Below are positions 7,463-16,298 of a DNA stretch of 64,000 nt, piece after piece; the first letter of the stretch is position 1, and each line of letters begins with the position of its first letter. Source of the stretch: Clostridiaceae bacterium Marseille-Q3526 (GTDB lineage Bacteria; Bacillota; Clostridia; Lachnospirales; Lachnospiraceae); NCBI GenBank assembly GCA_018223375.1, contig JAGTTS010000004.1, positions 1 through 64,000 of the forward strand, given 5' to 3'. Under the pieces are notes generated by a model. It did no database searches. It saw only the letters and a program-made list of their open reading frames with translations, and was not told where the DNA came from. Position numbers and translations under genes: made by a program.

Positions 7463-8542
7463 ATGAGAAAGAAAATGAGGATGACAGCACTGATGATGAC
7501 GGCCTTTATGGCAGCATCCCTGACAGCCTGCGGCAGCAAGGAGACTGCAGAGACTGAGGCGAAGGAGAGCAGCGCTGCAGAAAAGACAGAGGCAGCTTCC
7601 AAGGCTGAGGGAGAGGCAGAGAAACCAGCAGAGGATCTGACATTTGGCTATATTGCTTATGATATGACAGATATCTGGAATGAGTATTCTGCTAACTCAT
7701 TTGAGTATGCAGCAAAGGAAGCAGGCGTGGAGGCAGTTGTGCTGGATTCCAAGAACAGCTTAGAGGAGTCTATTACAGCAATGGAGTCTCTGATTCAGCA
7801 GGAGGTAGATGGAATTTCTATTTTCCCGATTTCTACCGAGCAGGGCGCTCAGCTTGTTAAGATGGCCAATGAGGCTGGAATTCCTGTCACTGTAGAGAAC
7901 TTTGCCATGGATATCGAGGATCCGGGTGACTACATTGCTTCTGTTGCCTGCGAGTACGATAAGATTGGTTACGAGGCCATTAAGTATATTGCAGAGCAGA
8001 AGCCAGGTGCAAAGGTATTCTTCTGTGCAGGCCAGGAAGGCGCCGGCGTATACGAGAAATATCAGGAGGGCGTAGACAAGGCTGTTGAGGAGCTGGGAGA
8101 TAAGATTGAAATCGTGGCAACTCTCCACGGTGACTGGCTGACAGACAAGGCTTACAATGTAACAACTGACTTCATTTCTACAGGAGAAGAGTTCGATTAC
8201 ATTTTTGCAAACAATGGAATGATGGCCCAGGGCTGCTACCAGGCATTAAAGGATGCAGGCATGGAGAATATTCCGATTGTATCCACAGGAGGATCACCGG
8301 ATGACTACCAGATGCTGCAGGATGGAATTGAATCTGCCAACATGACAGCTCCTGTATCCGTTCAGGGTGTTCAGACCTTTAAGAACCTGTACGATTCCGT
8401 AGCAGAAGGCAAGACACCGGAGAAATTTGTTTCTCTTCCGATTTTACCGATTGGTCAGGACAACTTAGACGACTACATTGCCTGGGATGATTATGAGAAG
8501 GCATATGAGTTTGTTTACTCAGGAGAAGAGAACGCAGAATAA
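7463..8542 (+). CDS. Sugar ABC transporter substrate-binding lipoprotein (RbsB-like)
   Basis: A 359-residue lipoprotein with a signal peptide and lipobox LTAC (lipidated Cys at about residue 22), then an acidic, low-complexity linker rich in E, A and K to about residue 55. It continues as a Peripla_BP_4 domain of the ribose/galactose-binding type (LTFGYIAYDMTDIWNEY; later DNLDDYIAWDDYEKAYEF). It captures a sugar or sugar-like compound outside the membrane and hands it to the permease encoded downstream. It lies 61 bp after the first TIM-barrel gene with a strong GAGGAGG. The ligand cannot be predicted from sequence alone. Confidence 0.92.
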   Translation: MRKKMRMTALMMTAFMAASLTACGSKETAETEAKESSAAEKTEAASKAEGEAEKPAEDLTFGYIAYDMTDIWNEYSANSFEYAAKEAGVEAVVLDSKNSLEESITAMESLIQQEVDGISIFPISTEQGAQLVKMANEAGIPVTVENFAMDIEDPGDYIASVACEYDKIGYEAIKYIAEQKPGAKVFFCAGQEGAGVYEKYQEGVDKAVEELGDKIEIVATLHGDWLTDKAYNVTTDFISTGEEFDYIFANNGMMAQGCYQALKDAGMENIPIVSTGGSPDDYQMLQDGIESANMTAPVSVQGVQTFKNLYDSVAEGKTPEKFVSLPILPIGQDNLDDYIAWDDYEKAYEFVYSGEENAE

Positions 8543-8575
8543 GCAGGAAGAACAGAAAGAAAGGGGCCGGGAACT

Positions 8576-10114
8576 TTGAAGGCAGATTATGCAGAGAAGC
8601 CTGTCCTTAAAATGACAGGAATTGAGAAGGAATTTTCAGGAGTTTACGCTCTGTCAGGAATCACCTTTGATCTTTACAAAGGAGAGATTCACTGTCTTGT
8701 AGGAGAGAATGGAGCCGGAAAATCGACTCTGATGAAGGTGTTAAGCGGAGCTTACAGTCCGAGCAAAGGTACAATCAGTATCGACGGCCGGGAGTACAGC
8801 TCCCTGACCCCGGCCCTGTCAAGGGAGCTGGGAATCAACATTGTGTATCAGGAGAATGATCTGGTTCCCAGTATGAGCGTCGCAGAAAATATTTATGTAG
8901 GCAACGAGGTTTCGGATCGGTTTGGATTCATAAAGTATAAGGAACTGTATCAGAAGACGAAAGAACAGATGGAAGAATTTTCGATCCATCTGGATCCATC
9001 GGCCAAGATCGAGGATCTGTCAGTTTCTGATCAGCAGTTTGTGAAAATATTAAAGGCTCTTTCCGCCCAGACCAGGGTGCTGATCATGGATGAGCCCACA
9101 TCCATGTTCAATGTGGAAGACGCAGCAAAGGTACTCCGTCTGGCAGAGGCCATTGCCGCCAGGGGCATCAGCATTGTGTATATTTCTCATTCACTGGAGG
9201 AGATACGGCGGATCGCTGACCGAATCACTGTGATTCGCGATGGAGCGGTTGTGAGAACCTATGAAAATGAAAACAGAGATATTTCACTGGCTCTGATTAC
9301 CCAGGATATGGTAGGACGGCCGGTAGATACATTTTTTAAGAAGGATAAAAATCCCATTGGGGATGTCTGCCTGGAGGTAAAGGGGCTGAAGCTTTCAAAG
9401 GAAAGCCCTGAAATCAGTTTTTCAGTCCGTCACGGAGAAATTCTTGGAATTGCCGGGATGGTGGGAGCTGGACGGACAGAGATCGTCCGGGCCATTACAG
9501 GGGCAGATCCCAAATATGCGGGAGAGATCCTGATAGATGGAACGTCTGTGGAGATCAGGAATCCGGAAGACGGAATCAAGGCAGGCTTTGCACATATTAC
9601 GGAAGATCGTCAGGGGCTGGGACTGATGCTTCACAACAGCGTTCTGGAAAATGGCACGATTATCGGCCTGCGGGAGAAGATTAAAGGCTTTTTTGTCAAT
9701 ATAAAAAAGCACCCGCCGTTAATCGAGCCGATTTTCAAGGAACTCCGGTTAAAGACACCCTCTGTCTGGACTGAGGCAGTGTATCTGTCAGGAGGAAACC
9801 AGCAGAAGGTTGTTCTGGCAAAATGGCTGTATGTGCAGCAGGAAATCTACATTTTTGACGAGCCCACCAGAGGAATTGACGTAAACGCGAAAGCAGAGTT
9901 TTACAAGCAGATGTCGGCCCTGACCAAGCAGGGAAAGTGCATCATCATGATCAGCTCGGATATGCCGGAGCTGATTTCCATGAGTGACCGGATTCTGGTA
10001 GTGAAAAAAGGCCAGATTGAAGGAGAACTTGTGGGAGAACAGATTACAGAACAGGAAATCATCAGAAGAGCATTAGGGGTGAACAGAAATGACGCTGAAG
10101 AAACGACTTATTAA
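8576..10114 (+). CDS. Sugar ABC transporter ATP-binding protein with two nucleotide-binding domains (RbsA/MglA-like)
   Basis: A 512-residue tandem ATPase. The first half has Walker A GENGAGKSTLMK, a degenerate signature LSVSDQQ and Walker B VLIMDEP. The second half has the atypical GMVGAGRTE in place of Walker A, as in the RbsA/MglA family, with an intact signature LSGGNQQKV and IFDEPTRGID. It powers uptake with the adjoining lipoprotein and permease. The start is TTG with AAGGGG upstream. Its 3' end overlaps the permease gene by 26 bp, implying translational coupling. Confidence 0.93.
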   Translation: MKADYAEKPVLKMTGIEKEFSGVYALSGITFDLYKGEIHCLVGENGAGKSTLMKVLSGAYSPSKGTISIDGREYSSLTPALSRELGINIVYQENDLVPSMSVAENIYVGNEVSDRFGFIKYKELYQKTKEQMEEFSIHLDPSAKIEDLSVSDQQFVKILKALSAQTRVLIMDEPTSMFNVEDAAKVLRLAEAIAARGISIVYISHSLEEIRRIADRITVIRDGAVVRTYENENRDISLALITQDMVGRPVDTFFKKDKNPIGDVCLEVKGLKLSKESPEISFSVRHGEILGIAGMVGAGRTEIVRAITGADPKYAGEILIDGTSVEIRNPEDGIKAGFAHITEDRQGLGLMLHNSVLENGTIIGLREKIKGFFVNIKKHPPLIEPIFKELRLKTPSVWTEAVYLSGGNQQKVVLAKWLYVQQEIYIFDEPTRGIDVNAKAEFYKQMSALTKQGKCIIMISSDMPELISMSDRILVVKKGQIEGELVGEQITEQEIIRRALGVNRNDAEETTY

Positions 10115-11033
10115 AGAGCAGAGAGTTCTGCTGGCGATTGTAATTGTAGTAATTGTAGCAGCTGTATCTGCAATTAATCCAAGGTTTATACAGGTGAAGA
10201 ACCTGATTACCATTTTTCAGCAGATCTCTGTGACTGGTATTCTGACGATGGCCATGAGTATGCTTCTGATTGGCGGAGGAATCGATCTTTCTATCGGAAA
10301 TATCATGGTACTGTCAGGTGTGGTAATGGCTTCTGTGATCCATTCTACAGGAAATACAGCCCTCGCAGTGGCAGCAGGAATGGCAGCGGGAACACTGTGC
10401 GGAGCTTTAAACGGTGTGATTATTGCCAAGAGTAAATGTATTCCGCTGATTATTACGCTGGGAACTAGCGAGATGTTTTATGGAATGGCACTGACTATTT
10501 CAGGCGGAAGAATTATGAGCTTTGGCGGAGCTTTTAACGCCATCGGAAAGACAAAACTGTTCCAGATATTCCCGGTTATGCTGCTGGTGCTGGCAGCTAT
10601 GGTAGTACTTTCCTACATCCTGATGAACCGGACGAAGTTCGGACGCAGAATTGTAGCTATCGGAGGAAATGAAAAGAATGCCTTTCTGTCAGGTATCAAC
10701 ATTGTGAGATATAAGGTAATCCTCTATGGAATTGCAGGTTTATTCTGCTCTGTGGCAGCTATTATTTTCTCTGCCCGCATCGATTCCATCACAGCAAATG
10801 CAGGAGCTGGCTATGAGACAAGCGCCCTGACTGCGGCAATTATCGGAGGAGTCACCTTTGACGGGGGAAAAGGAACCATTTCAGGAGCCTTTTTAGGATG
10901 TGTGCTGATGGGAGTTATCAGCAATGCCATGAATATTCTTCAGGTGGAAACCTACATTCAGACCATTATAACAGGTGCAATTATTGTATGCGCTGTAGTT
11001 TTAAGCAACATAAATAACATCCGCCGCAGATAG
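10089..11033 (+). CDS. Sugar ABC transporter permease (RbsC-like)
   Basis: A 314-residue integral membrane protein of the BPD_transp_2 family with about 8-10 hydrophobic segments. The conserved permease stretch LLIGGGIDLSIGNIMVLSGV is near residues 53-72, and GGVTFDGGKGTISGAFLG is in the C-terminal half. Only one permease gene is present, so the channel is presumably a homodimer, as in the ribose system. Its start lies inside the ATPase gene and uses GGGGTGA as ribosome binding site. Confidence 0.92.
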   Translation: MTLKKRLIKEQRVLLAIVIVVIVAAVSAINPRFIQVKNLITIFQQISVTGILTMAMSMLLIGGGIDLSIGNIMVLSGVVMASVIHSTGNTALAVAAGMAAGTLCGALNGVIIAKSKCIPLIITLGTSEMFYGMALTISGGRIMSFGGAFNAIGKTKLFQIFPVMLLVLAAMVVLSYILMNRTKFGRRIVAIGGNEKNAFLSGINIVRYKVILYGIAGLFCSVAAIIFSARIDSITANAGAGYETSALTAAIIGGVTFDGGKGTISGAFLGCVLMGVISNAMNILQVETYIQTIITGAIIVCAVVLSNINNIRRR

Positions 11034-11082
11034 GAAGGGGAAGGTCTGCTTCCGGCAGCGGTTTGCAAAGGAGTGAATAGAC

Positions 11083-12108
11083 GTGGTTAAAATAGCAGTG
11101 ATAGGGGCTGGATTCATGGGAAGAACCCATGCAGAGGCCTACAGCCGGATTGAGCTGGCCCAGGTGGCGGCAGTCTGCGACAGAGATAAAGCCCTGGGAG
11201 AAAAGTTTGCCGAGGATTTTGGATGCAACTTTTACGAAGATTTTGACACCATGGCTGCAGAATGTGAGTTTGAGGTGGCAGATATCTGTCTGCCTACGTT
11301 TCTTCATGAAACGTTTACAGTCAGGGCAGCAGAACATGGAAAACATATTTTCTGTGAGAAACCGGCAACCTTAAGCGTAGAGTCCCTGGACCGCATGATT
11401 GGAGCGGCAGAAAAAGCCGGAGTAAATCTGATGATTGGCCAGGTAGTCCGTTTCTGGCCTGAATACAGGACGGCGAAACAGATGCGTGACAATGGAGAGC
11501 TGGGAGAGCTGAACTATGCCTATGGAGCCAGACTTTCTGAGCATCCGGCCTGGAGTGAATGGTACAGAAGGCCGGAAAACAGCGGAGGCGGCTTATTCGA
11601 TCTTCATCTTCACGACATCGACTTTTTCTGCTGGATGTTTGGGGAAGTGGAGAGCGTATTTGCCTCCGGAAAGAAAAATGAGCTGGGCTGCTGGAATTTT
11701 GTCAACAGCACACTGAACTTTCAGTCTGGACAGAGCGCCAGCGTTCAGGGTGTGATTGAAATGACGAAGGGTTATCCATTTACCATGGAGCTGCGTCTGA
11801 CAGGAAGCAAGGCAACTTATGAGTATATCATGAAAGCAGGGGCCAACCTGGAAGATGTAGCTTCAGCCAGACGTGACACACGGGTTTACGGCCAGGATGG
11901 GGCAAGGATTCTGCCTCTGGATGAGACAGATGCCTATGAGACAGAGCTGCGTCATTTTGTAGCGTGCATCAGTGAGCACAGAGAATCAGAGATTATTCCG
12001 GCTGCCAGTGCGCGGAAGGTGATGTGTGTTATGGAGGCATTAAAGACTTCCCTGGAAACAGGAAAACAGGTGGCTGTTGACTATGGAAAGAGGCAGCCTC
12101 TGGTTTAA
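11083..12108 (+). CDS. Gfo/Idh/MocA-family NAD(P)-dependent sugar oxidoreductase
   Basis: A 341-residue dehydrogenase. The N-terminal Rossmann fold begins IAVIGAGFMGRTHAEAY (GxGxxG), the family EKP motif is present (FCEKPATLS, near residue 95), and the catalytic-domain motif GGGLFDLHLHDIDFFCWMFG supplies the usual D and H. Members oxidise sugars or inositols to keto-sugars, or the reverse. The start is GTG at 11083 behind AAAGGAGTG. Its place between the ABC importer and a TIM-barrel isomerase suggests that the imported compound is oxidised and then rearranged. Confidence 0.9.
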   Translation: MVKIAVIGAGFMGRTHAEAYSRIELAQVAAVCDRDKALGEKFAEDFGCNFYEDFDTMAAECEFEVADICLPTFLHETFTVRAAEHGKHIFCEKPATLSVESLDRMIGAAEKAGVNLMIGQVVRFWPEYRTAKQMRDNGELGELNYAYGARLSEHPAWSEWYRRPENSGGGLFDLHLHDIDFFCWMFGEVESVFASGKKNELGCWNFVNSTLNFQSGQSASVQGVIEMTKGYPFTMELRLTGSKATYEYIMKAGANLEDVASARRDTRVYGQDGARILPLDETDAYETELRHFVACISEHRESEIIPAASARKVMCVMEALKTSLETGKQVAVDYGKRQPLV

Positions 12109-12124
12109 GTAAGGAGGGGATAAG

Positions 12125-12973
12125 ATGAAAACAGGGGTGAGCATGTTCTCCTTTACAGAGGATGCCGATTTAAAACATCTGTTTCCACTAATTAAGAAAG
12201 CCGGATATGACGGGGTGGAGCCGGTATTCAGCGAATACGGATATTTGAATGAGAAAACCTCAAAAGAGGACATAAGGAAAATCGGAAAGATTGCCAGAGA
12301 GGAAGGCTTAGAGATTCCAAGTGTGGGAGTCTGGTCTCTCTGGAAGTACAATCTGGTGTCCAACCAGGAGGAAACCAGAAGAAGAGCGGTGGATATTGTG
12401 AAAAAGCAGGTGGAAGCCGCAGCTCTCCTGGGGGCTGACACCGTCCTTGTGGTTCCCGGATATGTGGGATGTGATTTTGTGGAGGAACCGGAGCGGATCC
12501 GCTATGATAAAGCCTATGAGAGATGCCTGGAAGCTTTAAAAGAGCTGGCGGCTTTTGGAGCGGATCACAATGTCTGCATTGGAATTGAAAATGTATGGAA
12601 TCGTTTTCTCCTGTCTCCTCTGGAGATGAAGCGTCTGCTGGATGAGGTGAATTCCCCCTTTGTAGGAGCGTACTTTGATGTGGGAAATGTGATTTATACA
12701 GGATATCCAGAGGACTGGATTGAAATTTTAGATTCCCACATTAAAAAGATCCATCTGTCAGATTTCCGCTATGGAGCAGCTGGAATGAGCGGCTTTGTGG
12801 ATCTGTTCGCCGGAGACGTGGATTTCGTGAAGGTGGGAGAGAGCCTGAAACGAATTGGCTACGATGGATGGTTGACTCTGGAGATGCTTCCCAACTATAA
12901 GCAGTTTCCGGAAGTCTCACTGCTTTCAAACCGTCCGGCAGTAGAACGGATTGCAGCGCTTGCACAGAAATAG
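12125..12973 (+). CDS. Sugar phosphate isomerase/epimerase (xylose-isomerase-like TIM barrel), second in the operon
   Basis: A 282-residue TIM-barrel protein of the xylose-isomerase-like family; metal-binding segments are visible as CIGIENVW, VGAYFDVGNV, IKKIHLSDF and a C-terminal LTLEML. It differs clearly from the first TIM barrel of the operon, so the two probably catalyse separate steps. It begins 16 bp after the dehydrogenase gene behind AAGGAGGGG and is the last operon gene, followed by a strong terminator. Confidence 0.82.
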   Translation: MKTGVSMFSFTEDADLKHLFPLIKKAGYDGVEPVFSEYGYLNEKTSKEDIRKIGKIAREEGLEIPSVGVWSLWKYNLVSNQEETRRRAVDIVKKQVEAAALLGADTVLVVPGYVGCDFVEEPERIRYDKAYERCLEALKELAAFGADHNVCIGIENVWNRFLLSPLEMKRLLDEVNSPFVGAYFDVGNVIYTGYPEDWIEILDSHIKKIHLSDFRYGAAGMSGFVDLFAGDVDFVKVGESLKRIGYDGWLTLEMLPNYKQFPEVSLLSNRPAVERIAALAQK

Positions 12974-12986
12974 AAAAAGGTATACA

Positions 12987-13027
12987 AAAAACCGCTTCTT
13001 CGTCACACCCACGAAGAAGCGGTTTTT
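12987..13027 (+). terminator. Bidirectional intrinsic terminator between the sugar operon and rpsT
   Basis: A perfect 16-bp stem (AAAAACCGCTTCTTCG with its complement) around a 9-base loop, with a T-run on one side and an A-run on the other. It can end the sugar operon on the plus strand and rpsT on the minus strand. Confidence 0.93.
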
Positions 13028-13084
13028 CTGATCTGAACGGGTTAATTCAGACGTTTATTTTCTACGAAGCCTGCAGTCCGGCAA

Positions 13085-13348
13085 TTAAGCCATGCTGCTT
13101 ACAGCCTTGGATAATCTGGAAACCTTGCGGGAAGCTGTGTTCTTGTGGAAAACTCCCTTGGAGCAAGCCTTGTCGATCTCGCTTGTAGCTACTAATAAAG
13201 CAGCCTGTGCAGCAGCCTTATCTCCAGCAGCGATAGCAGCCTCAACCTTCTTTACTACAGTCTTCACCTTGGATCTGATAGCTTTGTTTCTTGCAGCTCT
13301 TGTCTCAGCTACTAAGATTCTCTTTTTTGCAGATTTAATGTTAGCCAA
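13085..13348 (-). CDS. rpsT: 30S ribosomal protein S20
   Basis: The 87-residue basic protein [10 protein letters not shown]...[11 protein letters not shown] is ribosomal protein S20, which binds 16S rRNA early in small-subunit assembly. The start is TTG (UUG): a perfect GGAGGTG lies 7 bases upstream and the mature sequence begins right after it. An in-frame ATG 15 bases earlier overlaps that ribosome binding site and would add EVYRL. Use of UUG matches E. coli rpsT, where it takes part in autoregulation. It is monocistronic on the minus strand, with its own promoter and the shared terminator. Confidence 0.96.
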   Translation of the reverse strand: MANIKSAKKRILVAETRAARNKAIRSKVKTVVKKVEAAIAAGDKAAAQAALLVATSEIDKACSKGVFHKNTASRKVSRLSKAVSSMA

Positions 13349-13442
13349 TCTGTACACCTCCATCGATTTTCGTAAATATCAATAATTCTCTGGTTTGCAT
13401 CAGAGCCTGGACACGGACAGTCTAATGTAAACATACTCTTGT

Positions 13443-13471
13443 ATTCTAGCGAAAATCCCCGGTTCTGTCAA
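13443..13471 (-). promoter_or_regulatory. Sigma-A promoter of rpsT
   Basis: Read on the minus strand: TTGACA (13466-13471), a 17-bp spacer, TAGAAT (13443-13448). It is one mismatch from consensus and gives a leader of roughly 85-90 bases before the UUG start. Confidence 0.88.
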
Positions 13472-13632
13472 TAGTAAAAATGGGAAGAATTGAGATTTTT
13501 CGCAGGTTTTTCAGGAGTTTTTTTCAGAAGGCCGGAAATGACAGCAAAGGGCTCTGCATCAAAGGATAAAAATATGCTTAAAAGTCTAAAATAAGAAAAA
13601 GTGTAAGAAAAACAAAGCATCAGGAGGAAGCG

Positions 13633-14610
13633 ATGGCGCAGAATGATTTTAACCCCAGAACCGATCTGGCGGTGGAGGAGAGAGAGCAGTTTACAGAAGG
13701 GGAGGAGATTTCAGGAGTCGCGGTGGACGAGTGGGAGGGGGAGGGACGTCTTCGGCTGACCCGAGTGGAGATTAAAAACGAGCAGGGGGCCAGGGCGATG
13801 GGAAAACCGGCTGGCGTTTATGTAACCATAGAGTCAGAAGCCCTGGCAGAGAACGACCCGTCCTACCATGAGGAAGCTGCGGCAGAGCTTGGGAGGCAGC
13901 TGCGGGAGATGATTCACAGATGCTGTCCGGGAAAAGAGCGCCCGGCCGTGTTCGTGGCGGGTCTTGGAAATATGCAGGTGACTCCAGACTCCCTGGGACC
14001 AAGGGTGATTGAAAATATGCAGATGACGCGTCACCTGAATCTGGAATACAGGAAGGATTTCTGCAGAACCCATGATCTTCCCGTGCTGAGCGGAATCGCT
14101 CCTGGGGTAATGGGGCAGACGGGCATGGAGACGGCGGAGATTGTGAAGGGAGCGGCAGAGGAAACAAAGCCGGATTTGATTATAGCGGTGGACGCTCTGG
14201 CCGCCAGAAGCGCCAGACGGCTGGCCTCCACGATTCAGCTGGCTGACACTGGAATTCATCCGGGATCCGGCGTGGGAAACCACAGGAGGGGACTGACCAG
14301 GGAAGGTCTGGGAATTCCGGTGATTGCCGTGGGGATTCCTACTGTCATAGGAGCTGCGGCCATTGTCCATGATACGGTGAAGGCCATGATTCAGGCTCTT
14401 TTAAGGGAAAAGCAGACAGAAGACTATGGCGCTTACATGGAAAAAATCAGCTCTGAGGAGCAGTATCAGCTGATCCGGGAGCTTTTGGAGCCGGAGTTCG
14501 GCCCTATGTTTGTCACTCCCCAGGATATCGACGAGAGAGTGAGGCGGCTGAGCTTCACTGTCTCCGAGGGAATCCACCAGGCGCTTTACAAAGAAGGGAC
14601 AAACAGGTAA
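13633..14610 (+). CDS. gpr: GPR endopeptidase (germination protease)
   Basis: A 325-residue spore protease that degrades small acid-soluble spore proteins during germination. The N-terminal segment NPRTDLAVEEREQ carries the propeptide processing site, resembling the SASP cleavage sequence; GPR is made as a zymogen that removes its own N-terminus in the forespore. The core GIAPGVMGQTGMET and the DALAARSARRL region match the family. The start follows AGGAGGAAG. Neighbouring spoIIP lies in the same orientation, the gpr-spoIIP order also seen in Bacillus. I could not identify a forespore-type promoter with confidence. Confidence 0.95.
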   Translation: MAQNDFNPRTDLAVEEREQFTEGEEISGVAVDEWEGEGRLRLTRVEIKNEQGARAMGKPAGVYVTIESEALAENDPSYHEEAAAELGRQLREMIHRCCPGKERPAVFVAGLGNMQVTPDSLGPRVIENMQMTRHLNLEYRKDFCRTHDLPVLSGIAPGVMGQTGMETAEIVKGAAEETKPDLIIAVDALAARSARRLASTIQLADTGIHPGSGVGNHRRGLTREGLGIPVIAVGIPTVIGAAAIVHDTVKAMIQALLREKQTEDYGAYMEKISSEEQYQLIRELLEPEFGPMFVTPQDIDERVRRLSFTVSEGIHQALYKEGTNR

Positions 14611-14720
14611 AAATACTGCCTGGCCTGTGGATTTCTCTGCGTGCAGGTTTTGCGCGGAGAGAACAAAAAAGCCGTTTTCCTGCATAGAATGTAAAAGGAA
14701 ACGAAAAAGGTGGGACATGG

Positions 14721-16100
14721 ATGGCAGGAAATTGGAAGCGCAGGCGGGGGATAGGAGGAGAAAAGAAGAAGCTCCTGGCAGGAGGGCTTTCAGTCATTGT
14801 GCTTGTCCTGGCTGTTTTCGGAGCGGGAAAGACAGGGCTTCCGTCTGCGGCAGCCGCTCAGGAGGAGAGGACGGTATCTGGCGCCAACGCTTATGCTGCG
14901 CTCAGCTCCTGCGCAGCTCTGTGGTTTCCCACATGGATCGAGTCTGTTGACGGCGGGGAGAGGGAGGCGAAACAGGATGGAGCAGACGGTCTGACGCGCT
15001 TTCTGGCAGACCGCCTGATGGAAGGAATGTTCTGGTACAGGGCGGCAGAGAGGGGAGAAGACGTAGGCCGGACAAAACCGGATCCAGCCTATGCCCATTA
15101 TAAAAAGAAGCAGGAGCAGGCAAAGGAGTACAGCCGCCTGGCAGACGCCCTGTCAGCCAGCCAGGTGCTCTCAGATTCCGATAAGGGGAGCGTCTTAGAG
15201 CCGGAAAGACAAGGAGCCGCATCTGCAGGAAGTTCTGACCTGTCTGCCGTTTCTCCTTCTCCTGCCATAGGGACTACGGCGGGGCGGAATCTATTAGAGC
15301 GGGCAGGGCTTCCAGTGACAGGAAAAACCTACCTGGCAGAGCAGCTGGCGGACTATGATTATGTGATGAAGCATTTTTACACGGTTCACCCCACCGCGGC
15401 CGCAGGCAGAGACATGATTCAGGCAGAGACATTTCTGGACAGAGATTTTTCTCTGAAACAGGAGACGGACAGCGGAATGCCTCAGATTTTGATTTACCAC
15501 AGCCATTCCCAGGAGGAGTTTGCTGATTATCATGCGGGAAACAGGGAAGCTACCATCGTGGGGGCGGGGGAATATCTGGCTCAGCTTTTGGAGGAAAAGG
15601 GCTACCAGGTGATTCACGATACTTCCGTGTACGATTTAAGGGATGGAAAGCTGGATCGGAACAAGGCATATTCCTATGCCCTGGAGGGAGTGGAGAAGAT
15701 TTTGAAGGAGAATCCTTCCATCGAGGTAGTGCTGGATCTCCACAGGGACGGAGTGGACAGCAAAACCCGCCTGGTTCAGGAGGTAAACGGAAAGCCCACG
15801 GCTCAGATCATGTTTTTTAACGGAACCAGCCAGACGCCGGACGGGCCGATCTCCTATCTGGAAAATCCTAACCGGGAGGACAATCTGGCGTTCAGCTTTC
15901 AGATGAAGCTCTGCGCCGACGCGTTTTACCCGGGATATGCCAGAAATATATATCTGAAGGGACTGCGCTATAACCTGCACCTTCGTCCAAGGAGCGCCCT
16001 GGTGGAGGCAGGAGCCCAGACCAATACATACGAGGAGGTGAAAAATGCCATGGAACCGCTGGCAGAGCTGTTAGACACAGTGCTGGGAGACGGAGGGTAA
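14721..16100 (+). CDS. spoIIP: Stage II sporulation protein P (peptidoglycan hydrolase of engulfment)
   Basis: A 459-residue membrane-anchored protein with one transmembrane helix at about residues 17-36. A long variable linker follows (residues ~45-200, rich in E, A and S). The C-terminal SpoIIP amidase/endopeptidase domain has ILIYHSHSQEEF and VVLDLHRDGV, whose His and Glu residues are zinc-site candidates. SpoIIP digests septal peptidoglycan so that the mother cell can engulf the forespore. It lies 110 bp after gpr; the ATG at 14721 is well spaced from AAGGTGG. Confidence 0.93.
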   Translation: MAGNWKRRRGIGGEKKKLLAGGLSVIVLVLAVFGAGKTGLPSAAAAQEERTVSGANAYAALSSCAALWFPTWIESVDGGEREAKQDGADGLTRFLADRLMEGMFWYRAAERGEDVGRTKPDPAYAHYKKKQEQAKEYSRLADALSASQVLSDSDKGSVLEPERQGAASAGSSDLSAVSPSPAIGTTAGRNLLERAGLPVTGKTYLAEQLADYDYVMKHFYTVHPTAAAGRDMIQAETFLDRDFSLKQETDSGMPQILIYHSHSQEEFADYHAGNREATIVGAGEYLAQLLEEKGYQVIHDTSVYDLRDGKLDRNKAYSYALEGVEKILKENPSIEVVLDLHRDGVDSKTRLVQEVNGKPTAQIMFFNGTSQTPDGPISYLENPNREDNLAFSFQMKLCADAFYPGYARNIYLKGLRYNLHLRPRSALVEAGAQTNTYEEVKNAMEPLAELLDTVLGDGG

Positions 16101-16155
16101 ATGGAAAAATACTGCCGCCGGTACATAGAAACACCTCAGTAAACGCAAGGAATTG

Positions 16156-16184
16156 TTGCAGTAACCTGGAAAAAATGATATATT
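16156..16184 (+). promoter_or_regulatory. Probable sigma-A promoter upstream of lepA
   Basis: TTGCAG at 16156-16161, 17 bp, TATATT at 16179-16184. It gives lepA-hemW a vegetative promoter independent of the sporulation genes upstream. Confidence 0.65.
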
Positions 16185-16202
16185 GGATTGCATAGAAAAG
16201 GA

Positions 16203-16228
16203 CGCCGCCAGCTTTTATGCCGGCGGCG
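16203..16228 (+). other. GC-rich hairpin in the lepA leader
   Basis: Arms CGCCGCC-A-GC and GC-C-GGCGGCG around a TTTTAT loop, very stable, with no T-run after it. It would lie in the first ~20-45 bases of the lepA mRNA. Confidence 0.5.
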
Positions 16229-16298
16229 GAGATATTCCTGGAAGGATTCAAAGAATCGCCGGAAAAATTTAGAAATGACAGAGAAAAGAGGAAAACAA

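Noticed and set aside
13364..13632. Search for a forespore sigma-G/F promoter before gpr, and a CATAGAAT sigma-E-like -10 before spoIIP (14683-14690)
   Set aside because: No convincing -35 partner at the correct distance; single hexamer matches in AT-rich DNA are not enough.
16188..16298. Extended LepA N-terminus
   Set aside because: The extra 37 codons cover a stable hairpin immediately downstream of the promoter -10 and are not found in the family; MAIVDQSK is the normal start.
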